Assembly: GCA_017628435.1 (NCBI GenBank)
Contig: JAGBZE010000130.1
Location: forward strand, 1 to 10,274
Origin: Akkermansia sp.
GTDB taxonomy: Bacteria; Verrucomicrobiota; Verrucomicrobiia; Verrucomicrobiales; Akkermansiaceae
Direction: 5' to 3'
DNA: 10,274 bases
The notes under the pieces are model-generated. The model was not told the origin of the DNA. It worked only from the letters and a program-made list of their open reading frames with translations, and did no database searches. The translations under genes were made by a program, and so were the position numbers. Below are positions 5,312 to 10,274 of the stretch, in pieces (the stretch's first letter is position 1; each line of letters opens with the position of its first letter).

Positions 5312-7164
5312 TTGGTCTGCGTGGTGTAGATGGAAATATCTGCCTGTCTGGTGCCGAGTACCTGCTGGGCTCGCATAAGCGCCTTGCGGGTGGGCATGTT
5401 CGGATTTTTCGGCTCAATCAGGAAGATGTTGCTCTCATGCCTGGCGCACCCCTCCTGCAGCAGGTTCAGCACACCGCTCTTGCGCAGAATGCGGAATACC
5501 TCTCGGCTGGCACCGGAGATGATGATGTGGCGCCCTTTCTCGCGGATGAAACGGATAAGCTCCTCCAGTGCGCAGACCGAGGTGGCATCCAGATTGCGGG
5601 CATTGCGCATGCGCAGCACCACCACGGCCAGGCTGGGATCCTCGGCAATGCGGGCTACCTGGCGGCGGAACAAATCGGCAGCGCCGAAGAAGATATCGCC
5701 CTCCACGTGCACGATGGAAATCTGCGGCAGGCGGTTCTCCGAGCGGGTGAGCTCGCGCAGCGTGCCGGCATCGTCAAAGGTGTATTCCACCAGCTCCGGC
5801 TTGGCGGCCTTGCGCAGGAACAGGGAGACGGAGATGACCACGCCCACGAAGATGGCAATGTGCAGCGGCAGCAGCAGCGCCGCTACAAAGGTGACGCAGA
5901 GCACCAGCGCATCTCCCGGGGTGGAGCGGAAGCAGATACGCAGCAGCTTCTTGTCGTACAGCGAGATGGCATTGGCCAGCACCAGCGCGGCCAGCACGCT
6001 GTGCGGAATTTTGGAGATGAGCGGGAAATTGGCCAGTATGAAGGTGATACCCAGGCAGATAAGGCCGCAGTATACACCGGCAAAGCGCGTGGCTGCCCCG
6101 GCGGTGTAGTTGAGCATGGAGCGCGTAAGCGAGGCTGAGCAGGGAAGTGAGGTGGTGAGGGCGGAGCCCATGTTGGCCATGCCCACGGCGAAAGTATCCT
6201 GGTTCAGGTTGAGCGGTTCGCCGGTTTTGGCAGAGAGGGTTTTGCTCATCACGGTCTGCTCCAGGGTGGAGAGGAAGGCAATACCCACAATGACCGGAAT
6301 GAGTTCATTGAGGTATTCCGGCAGCTCCCACAATGCGGGCGGACGGCAGCTCAGGTCGCTCATAGTGAAATCGCGCAGCATGCGTACCCCGGCAAAGTGA
6401 CCACCGGTCCAGGGCTGGCTGAGCACCCAGTTCAGCGCGCTCATGACCAGCAGAATCACCGCGAAGGTGGGCAGACGCTTCAGGTATTTCTTCAGCGGGA
6501 TGAACAGCGCAAAGCTGAGCACGCCCAGCACAATGGGCTGCCACTGCACCATGTGCAGGTTGTTCAGGATGGCACTGCTCATGGTGAAGAAGGAGCTGCC
6601 TGCATCCACATCATTGATGCCCATCACATACCGCGCCTGTGAGGCGATGATGAGGGTGGCGGCGCCGGTGACATAGCCCACCAGCACACTGCGGCTCACG
6701 AATTGCAGCATCTCCGTGGCTTTCACGAAGGCTCCGATAACGCAGAGCAGACCGGCCAGGAATACAATGAGCGGCACAAAGATATGCGGCTGGCTCTGGA
6801 TGCCGGGGGAAGAGGCCAGGAAGAAACTGGCAAGCATGAAGGCCGTGGCGTTGCTCGGGCCGCTGACAGTGAGACTGCAGCGTGTGAACAGCGGGGCTAT
6901 GAAGGTACCGACCGTGGCGGCCATGATACCGTAGATGCTGTCCAACCCGGCCATGGCGGCAAAGGCCATGCCCTGCGGCAGACCTACCAGTGCCACGTCT
7001 GTGGCGGCTTTCAAATCCCGCCCGGCTTTGCCCAGAGTGTATCCCCTCAGCGCATGCCGCACGGGCAGCGGGTCAATCATCCCCTGCGCCAGAAAAAGGC
7101 GCGTGTTTTTCCATCCCCGGCGCAGTTTGTTAGCCAGCATACCCATTTGCCTGCATTCTAGCAC
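5308..7164 (-). CDS. SulP family inorganic anion transporter with STAS domain
   Basis: This 618-residue inner-membrane protein belongs to the SulP/SLC26 family, whose members move sulfate, bicarbonate or other anions. Residues ~50-450 hold the transport core. The family signature runs through DVALVGLPQGMAFAAMAGL (56-74) and SGPSNATAF (101-109). E302 lies in STLEQTVMSK, and the second half-helix motif is SLPCSASLTRSM (339-350). Residues ~482-585 form a cytoplasmic STAS domain, with LDATSV (525-530) at the position of the anti-sigma-antagonist phosphorylation loop. The substrate cannot be read from sequence. The start is uncertain: GTG at 7164 has GCAGG spaced 6 nt upstream, but ATGs at 7146 and 7140 are also possible, the latter with an AGG 9 nt upstream. 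All give the same membrane protein. It is the first gene of a two-gene unit with mutY. It is transcribed divergently from the lipoprotein gene starting at 7273. Confidence 0.93.
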   Translation of the reverse strand: MLECRQMGMLANKLRRGWKNTRLFLAQGMIDPLPVRHALRGYTLGKAGRDLKAATDVALVGLPQGMAFAAMAGLDSIYGIMAATVGTFIAPLFTRCSLTVSGPSNATAFMLASFFLASSPGIQSQPHIFVPLIVFLAGLLCVIGAFVKATEMLQFVSRSVLVGYVTGAATLIIASQARYVMGINDVDAGSSFFTMSSAILNNLHMVQWQPIVLGVLSFALFIPLKKYLKRLPTFAVILLVMSALNWVLSQPWTGGHFAGVRMLRDFTMSDLSCRPPALWELPEYLNELIPVIVGIAFLSTLEQTVMSKTLSAKTGEPLNLNQDTFAVGMANMGSALTTSLPCSASLTRSMLNYTAGAATRFAGVYCGLICLGITFILANFPLISKIPHSVLAALVLANAISLYDKKLLRICFRSTPGDALVLCVTFVAALLLPLHIAIFVGVVISVSLFLRKAAKPELVEYTFDDAGTLRELTRSENRLPQISIVHVEGDIFFGAADLFRRQVARIAEDPSLAVVVLRMRNARNLDATSVCALEELIRFIREKGRHIIISGASREVFRILRKSGVLNLLQEGCARHESNIFLIEPKNPNMPTRKALMRAQQVLGTRQADISIYTTQTK

Positions 7165-7251
7165 CGTTTACCTGCGCTCGCAAGCTCATTTTGCCCGTTG
7201 CCCGGCAATTTGTGCAGGGCGCTCACATTGTTCTTGATTTTTACTGTCATT

Positions 7252-7257
7252 TATGAT
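7252..7257 (+). promoter_or_regulatory. Possible -10 element for the lipoprotein gene
   Basis: TATGAT (7252-7257) matches 5/6 bases of TATAAT and has a poor -35 (TTGTTC, 7228-7233) 18 bp before it. A start near 7264 would leave a leader of about 9 nt. TTGATT at 7234 with TATTTT at 7257 is an alternative pair. No Shine-Dalgarno precedes the ATG at 7273. The 108-bp gap must also hold the divergent SulP promoter, which I could not place. Confidence 0.3.
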
Positions 7258-7272
7258 ATTTTCTGTGTCAGC

Positions 7273-8556
7273 ATGAAGAAGAAATACTGTCTTGTAGCCA
7301 GTGCTGCCCTGGTGCTGGCCTCCTGTAGTTCGACTGATGACACTGTTGTGACCAACCGTGCCAGCGTTGTGACCAAGCCGCAGACTGCCAAGCCTGCACA
7401 GTACCTTGCGCTTCCCGGTCAGGCTGCCGTAGCCGTGGGGGGCGATGATGTGAACGCCGCTTTTGATAACCAGGTGGCCCAGTATGCCGGGCAGCCGCAG
7501 GCAAATCCCTATGCACTGGGGCCGACGGTGGCCAACTCTGTGGCAGGGATGTATGCTCCCACTCAGCCGGCAGTTCCTACGCCGATGATTCCGGCCGTGG
7601 CTGATACGCAGTCCACCTATATTCACCAGACGGCCACCCCTGGTCAGGCATCTGTCGGTATGGAGCCGAGTGCGTCCATGACTCCCGGAGTGTCCATGGC
7701 TCCCACCATGCCCGGTGCCGGTGTGCCCATGAATTATTCTGTGCAGATTACCAACAGCACGCCCGGCAAGATTTTTGTGGAGGCTCAGGATGCTGCCGGT
7801 ATGATTTATCCCTGCGGTTTCATGGATGGTGGCCGCAGCTGCACCACCCCGATGGAGCAGGCAGACCCCATCGTGGGCCCCATCACCATTGTGGTGCGTG
7901 ACCCCGATAAGGAAGGCGCCCCCGAGATTCGCCGCTTTAAGGTGAATCCCCCGGCATATTATGCTGGTCAGACCGTGGGCGTCAGCATCATTCCCGGCGG
8001 TAAGTACCATGCCAGCGTGGATGGCAACGTGTATGCCAGTGGCGAAGCTGTAACTCCGCCCCCCACCATGGTGCCCAACATGGCTGCCGTGGCTCCCATG
8101 CCCACTCCTGGAGGCGTGATGAGCTACTCCGTGAAGATTACCAACACTACCCCCGGCCGTATTCTGGTGGAAGCCCGCGATGCCGCTGGTGTGGAATTCC
8201 CCTGTGGTGAGCTGACTGGCGGTGCCAGCGCTGTGACTCCCCGCGAACAGGTAGCCCCCATCAAGGGCCCGATTACCATCATTGTGCGTGACCCCGATAA
8301 GGAGGGCCAGCCGGAAATTCGCCGCTACAAGGTGAACCCGCCTGCTAACTACGCCGGTAAGACGCTGGGCATCAGCATTGTGCCCGGTGGCCAGTATCAC
8401 GCCAGTGTGGATGGCCAGGTGTACTACACCTATACGCCGCCCGAGGCTCCGCCCACCACTAACCCGCAGCCGGCACCGGCTGCTCCGGTTGCCCCGGCAG
8501 CCCCTGCTGCTCCCGCTGCAGCTCCGGCTCCTGCTGCAACTCCTGCCGGCATTTGA
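7273..8556 (+). CDS. Outer-membrane-type lipoprotein with two tandem ~102-residue repeats
   Basis: This 427-residue protein starts with a lipoprotein signal peptide (MKKKYCLVASAALVLASC): the lipobox LASC makes C18 the lipidated residue, and Ser at +2 favours sorting to the outer membrane in proteobacterial rules. A linker rich in Pro, Ala, Thr and Met spans ~20-150. Two copies of one domain follow at 153-254 and 283-384, offset by exactly 130 residues. They align without gaps at about 72% identity by hand count. Shared landmarks are YSVxITNxTPG, DAAG, PCG, GPITI, VRDPDKEG, PEIRR, NPP and YHASVDG. Copy 1 has cysteines C181 and C190; copy 2 keeps only C311. The tail 385-427 is Pro/Ala-rich, like cell-wall-spanning or flexible segments. 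I do not recognise the domain. The start is set at 7273, where the signal peptide begins. It is a single-gene unit ending at a strong terminator. Confidence 0.88.
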   Translation: MKKKYCLVASAALVLASCSSTDDTVVTNRASVVTKPQTAKPAQYLALPGQAAVAVGGDDVNAAFDNQVAQYAGQPQANPYALGPTVANSVAGMYAPTQPAVPTPMIPAVADTQSTYIHQTATPGQASVGMEPSASMTPGVSMAPTMPGAGVPMNYSVQITNSTPGKIFVEAQDAAGMIYPCGFMDGGRSCTTPMEQADPIVGPITIVVRDPDKEGAPEIRRFKVNPPAYYAGQTVGVSIIPGGKYHASVDGNVYASGEAVTPPPTMVPNMAAVAPMPTPGGVMSYSVKITNTTPGRILVEARDAAGVEFPCGELTGGASAVTPREQVAPIKGPITIIVRDPDKEGQPEIRRYKVNPPANYAGKTLGISIVPGGQYHASVDGQVYYTYTPPEAPPTTNPQPAPAAPVAPAAPAAPAAAPAPAATPAGI

Positions 8557-8579
8557 GAGTCAAGACAAATCTGATACCC

Positions 8580-8617
8580 GGAACCGCTTTCCGCTACGGA
8601 AGGCGGTTCCTGCTTTT
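8580..8617 (+). terminator. Rho-independent terminator of the lipoprotein gene
   Basis: The arms 8580-8592 and 8598-8610 form a 13-bp stem with a 5-nt loop, with one T-G pair (8588/8602) that is a wobble on the plus strand. It is followed by tgctttt. It lies 24 bp after the stop codon at 8556. Confidence 0.85.
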
Positions 8618-8662
8618 AGTGATTTCTTGCGCAGAGCGGGGCGGTGGGTGTATATCACAGGC

Positions 8663-8878
8663 ATGTGTAAACCATTCCGCGACTACCTGACTTTGACCCG
8701 TGAATATACTCGGGAGATTATCACCTTCGGCGGTTTTGCCCTGGTGTGCTTTGTGTATTGTGATTTCCGCCAGCTTGCCCGGGACCAGGCAACCACCGCC
8801 GCCCAGACGGTGGAGATTCTGCGGGCCATGGATACCCGCTTGTCTGCTATTGAACACCACGCTGATTCCGCCAGATGA
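8663..8878 (+). CDS. Small single-helix membrane protein, holin- or spanin-like
   Basis: This 71-residue protein has a short N-terminus with mixed charges, one hydrophobic helix at ~18-36 (IITFGGFALVCFVYCDF) and a C-terminal amphipathic segment (~37-66, RQLARDQATTAAQTVEIL and onward) that looks like a coiled coil. It has no recognisable enzymatic motif. Its stop codon overlaps the start of the peptidoglycan peptidase gene (ATGA at 8875-8878), so the two are translated together. A small membrane protein coupled to a signal-less cell-wall hydrolase is the layout of phage holin/endolysin or endolysin/spanin genes; that role is inferred from context only. The ATG at 8663 has no well-spaced Shine-Dalgarno; a weak promoter (TTGCGC at 8627, TATATC at 8651) would start transcription at or near the ATG. 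It could also be a peptidase regulator. Confidence 0.7.
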   Translation: MCKPFRDYLTLTREYTREIITFGGFALVCFVYCDFRQLARDQATTAAQTVEILRAMDTRLSAIEHHADSAR

Positions 8879-9459
8879 AGAAGACCATACAGCAGATTCA
8901 GCAGCACCTGGGGGTGCCGGCAGATGGTATCATGGGGCCGCAGACGTTGCGTGCCATATCTACTGCCCTTGGGATCAAGGAGCGTCCTGTCTGGCCGGGG
9001 CAGGCAGAGGTGCGCAGCGGCAAGAGTCTGTTTGGTGCCCCCGGCTGCGAGGAGAATCTTCAGAGCGTCCTCCCCGCCTATCCGCTCTATTTTGAGGGGA
9101 ATCCCGTGCGAAGCATCCGCGTGCACAAGCGCATTGCCGGGCATGTGAAGGCTGCCCTTGAAGAGGTATTGGCGCATTACGGCATTCAGGAGATCCGGCG
9201 CCTGGGGCTGGATGTGTATGGCGGCAGCTATAATAACCGCCCCACGGCAAGCGGGAGGGCGCTTTCTATGCATGCCTGGGGAATTGCACTGGATTTCGCC
9301 CCGCGCGCCAATGCCTATGCTCTCAAAGCGCCCCGGGCTTCGCTTTCGCACCCGGATTGTGAAAAATGGTGGCAGATCTGGGAGAGTCACGGGGCTGTTT
9401 CGCTGGGCCGGGAGCGGAATTTTGACTGGATGCACCTTCAATTTGCCACTTTGGACTAG
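8875..9459 (+). CDS. Peptidoglycan peptidase, M15 (VanY / D-Ala-D-Ala carboxypeptidase) type, endolysin-like
   Basis: This 194-residue protein should be a zinc peptidase that cuts peptide bonds in peptidoglycan. Residues 1-33 (IQQIQQHLGVPADGIMGPQTLRA...) match a short peptidoglycan-binding domain of the PG_binding_1 type. The catalytic domain, ~75-194, has the M15 pattern SMHAWGIALD, giving zinc ligands H133 and D140 (H-X6-D). DWMHLQ near the end supplies the third ligand H187 and the catalytic acid D184; many relatives have Glu there. There is no signal peptide, membrane segment or lipobox, so it cannot leave by Sec on its own. This is typical of phage endolysins that depend on a holin, and the overlapping gene upstream encodes a small membrane protein. 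It may be a prophage remnant or a domesticated lysis gene; no other phage genes are visible. Cleavage could be D-Ala-D-Ala or L-Ala-D-Glu. Confidence 0.87.
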   Translation: MKKTIQQIQQHLGVPADGIMGPQTLRAISTALGIKERPVWPGQAEVRSGKSLFGAPGCEENLQSVLPAYPLYFEGNPVRSIRVHKRIAGHVKAALEEVLAHYGIQEIRRLGLDVYGGSYNNRPTASGRALSMHAWGIALDFAPRANAYALKAPRASLSHPDCEKWWQIWESHGAVSLGRERNFDWMHLQFATLD

Positions 9460-9497
9460 TTTTTTAAGGAAAAATTGCCAAAAATGCGATTTTCGTC

Positions 9498-9526
9498 TTG
9501 ACTCGAATGGGGAACGTGTGTACAAT
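9498..9526 (+). promoter_or_regulatory. Strong sigma70-type promoter of tRNA-Glu
   Basis: TTGACT (9498-9503, 5/6) and TACAAT (9521-9526, 5/6) are separated by the optimal 17 bp. AT-rich DNA precedes the -35, and the stretch after the -10 (gtgcccgc) is GC-rich, as in growth-rate-controlled stable RNA promoters. The start would be near 9533, leaving about 28 nt of 5' leader to be removed by RNase P. Confidence 0.8.
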
Positions 9527-9560
9527 GTGCCCGCAGCCACGCTGCGAGCATCATAAGAAA

Positions 9561-9632
9561 GTCCCCATCGTCTAGGGGTTAGGACATATGATTCTCAGTC
9601 ATAGAACCGCGGTTCGAATCCGCGTGGGGATG
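9561..9632 (+). tRNA. tRNA-Glu (anticodon CTC)
   Basis: The cloverleaf closes fully. The acceptor is 9561-9567 with 9625-9631 (first pair G-U). The anticodon stem is 9587-9591 with 9599-9603 around loop TTCTCAG, so the anticodon is CTC and the tRNA reads GAG. The T arm is 9608-9612 with 9620-9624 around TTCGAAT. The discriminator base is G9632. CCA is not encoded and must be added. It has its own promoter and is followed 4 bases later by a terminator, so it is a single-tRNA unit. Confidence 0.95.
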
Positions 9633-9636
9633 CTCA

Positions 9637-9668
9637 GAAAAGCCCGAGGTTAACGCCTCGGGCTTTTC
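9637..9668 (+). terminator. Rho-independent terminator of tRNA-Glu
   Basis: The arms 9637-9649 (gaaaagcccgagg) and 9656-9668 are perfectly complementary, giving a 13-bp stem with a 6-nt loop and TTTT at its 3' side. It separates the tRNA from the acetyltransferase gene. The A-run on the left arm would also allow some termination from the other strand. Confidence 0.88.
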
Positions 9669-9683
9669 GCATTCCATAGGAGA

Positions 9684-9690
9684 AAGGAGG
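9684..9690 (+). promoter_or_regulatory. Strong ribosome binding site of the acetyltransferase gene
   Basis: AAGGAGG lies 5 nt upstream of the ATG at 9696. It is the best Shine-Dalgarno in the window and fixes this start. Most other starts here have weak or no such sequence. Confidence 0.85.
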
Positions 9691-9695
9691 AAACG

Positions 9696-10178
9696 ATGAT
9701 ACGACCTGTTTGCAGCGAAGATGCCGCGGCCCTGGCCGGAATATACAACTACTATATTCAGGAAACCACAATTTCCTTCGAATCCACGCCGCTGAGCGTG
9801 GCGGATATGCGCGCCAGAATTGAGCAGGTCTCCGCCGTCTATCCTTTCCTGGTGTGGGAGGAAGCCGGGCAGGTGCGCGGCTATGCCTATGCGCATGCGT
9901 GGAAAGAACGCGCTGCCTATGTCGGCACCTGGGAGATTTCCATCTATCTGGCTCCGGAGTGTTGCGGGCAGGGCATAGGCCACAGACTGCTGGAGCGGCT
10001 GGTGGCCGACTGCCGCCGCGCAGGTTGCCGGGTGCTTATCGCCTGCATTACCCGGGAAAATGAGAAGAGCTGCTCTTTTCACCAGTGCCATGGCTTCCGG
10101 CAGGTTTCGCATTTTACCCAGGTGGGCTGTAAATTCGGCCGCCTGCTGGATGTGGTGGACTACCAGCTCACATTGTAG
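9696..10178 (+). CDS. GNAT N-acetyltransferase, phosphinothricin acetyltransferase-like
   Basis: This 160-residue cytoplasmic enzyme should transfer an acetyl group from acetyl-CoA to an amine. It opens with the family's MIRP..EDAAALAGIYN. It then has IQETTISFESTPLS (21-34), TWEISIYLAPECCGQGIG (78-95) with the acetyl-CoA pyrophosphate loop Q-G-I-G at 92-95, and the end HGFRQVSHFTQVGCKFGRLLDV (132-153). This order is that of the Pat/MnaT group, which acetylates phosphinothricin, methionine sulfoximine or related amino acids. The usual Trp in GRWLDV is Leu here. Length fits the family (about 165-180) with a slightly short C-terminus. It contains nine cysteines, many for its size. Substrate is not determinable. 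No promoter was found between the tRNA terminator and the ribosome site, so it may rely on readthrough or a weak internal start. A terminator follows at 10221. Confidence 0.9.
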   Translation: MIRPVCSEDAAALAGIYNYYIQETTISFESTPLSVADMRARIEQVSAVYPFLVWEEAGQVRGYAYAHAWKERAAYVGTWEISIYLAPECCGQGIGHRLLERLVADCRRAGCRVLIACITRENEKSCSFHQCHGFRQVSHFTQVGCKFGRLLDVVDYQLTL

Positions 10179-10179
10179 A

Positions 10180-10210
10180 ATGATGAGTGATTGATGACTA
10201 ATGATTAATG
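10180..10210. repeat. Degenerate heptamer array (ATGATTA-like), left of the terminator
   Basis: Directly after the acetyltransferase stop codon come heptamers ATGATGA, GTGATTG, ATGACTA and ATGATTA, then ATG. They are the reverse-complement orientation of the TAATCAT units on the other side of the hairpin at 10221-10234. Confidence 0.65.
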
Positions 10211-10220
10211 GGGATACAGT

Positions 10221-10245
10221 CGGGCTATAGCCCGCGGAATTTTTT
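10221..10245 (+). terminator. Rho-independent terminator of the acetyltransferase gene
   Basis: The perfect palindrome cgggctatagcccg (10221-10234) forms a short GC-rich hairpin, followed by a six-T run at 10240-10245. It is 42 bp after the stop codon at 10178. Confidence 0.75.
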
Positions 10246-10248
10246 CAC

Positions 10249-10274
10249 TAATCATTAATCATTAATCATTAATC
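10249..10274 (+). repeat. Tandem heptamer repeat (TAATCAT)n, cut by the window end
   Basis: Three perfect TAATCAT units and five bases of a fourth run to the last base of the window, so the true copy number is unknown. It is an AT-rich simple repeat of the kind that changes length by slippage. Nothing coding is visible in it. Confidence 0.85.

Noticed and set aside
5330..6109. Long plus-strand open frames across the SulP gene (also 5437-6138)
   Set aside because: They lie antisense to a protein with clear SulP and STAS signatures and have Arg/Ser- or Gln/His-rich compositions typical of shadow frames in GC-rich DNA.
7186..8400. A 404-codon open frame on the minus strand across the lipoprotein gene
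   Set aside because: Its protein is an unnatural His/Gly/Arg-rich string, and its repeats mirror the tandem duplication of the plus-strand gene. The plus-strand frame has a lipobox signal peptide and domain repeats, so this is an antisense shadow.
9480..9493. The short palindrome aaaat-gcg-atttt as a terminator for the peptidase gene
   Set aside because: Only five A/T pairs with a 3-nt loop; it more likely belongs to the AT-rich region in front of the tRNA promoter.
10180..10274. The heptamer repeats as a CRISPR array or iteron-type origin
   Set aside because: The units are 7 bp without spacers, and no replication initiator gene or DnaA boxes are visible nearby.

Overview
The window most resembles a Verrucomicrobiota chromosome of the Akkermansia type. 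The main clue is the large secreted protein at 1148-3853, which combines a signal peptide, an autotransporter-associated (PATR) beta-strand repeat and a C-terminal PEP-CTERM tail ending in five arginines. Weak or absent Shine-Dalgarno sequences on several genes and a moderately GC-rich base composition fit this. The assignment is inference from gene content, with no database search behind it.

Layout. The left 7.2 kb is read from the minus strand in three units. (1) Positions 1-960: a cytoplasmic FKBP-type prolyl isomerase followed by a 63-residue two-helix membrane protein, closed by a perfect 12-bp hairpin terminator. (2) Positions 1060-3980: the 901-residue PEP-CTERM surface protein, with its own promoter, a 37-nt G-free leader and its own terminator. 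A 471-bp AT-rich gene-free stretch separates it from the next unit and carries two related palindromes. (3) Positions 4325-7164: a SulP/STAS anion transporter and the MutY adenine glycosylase, joined by an ATGA stop/start overlap.

From 7.2 kb on, everything is read from the plus strand: a lipoprotein with two tandem copies of a ~102-residue unit (7273-8556) and a strong terminator; a two-gene unit of a 71-residue single-helix membrane protein overlapping an M15-type peptidoglycan peptidase (8663-9459), organised like a phage holin/endolysin pair; tRNA-Glu(CTC) with a strong promoter and terminator; and a GNAT acetyltransferase of the phosphinothricin-acetyltransferase-like family, followed by a terminator flanked by heptamer repeats in opposite orientations.

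The genes do not form one pathway; most are housekeeping or envelope functions in separate transcription units. The parts most worth attention are: the palindromic repeats upstream of the surface protein, which are exact 20-bp inverted copies around a 295-bp segment, with one copy lying inside the predicted promoter; the compact lysis-like gene pair; and the sharp base-composition change inside the surface-protein gene.
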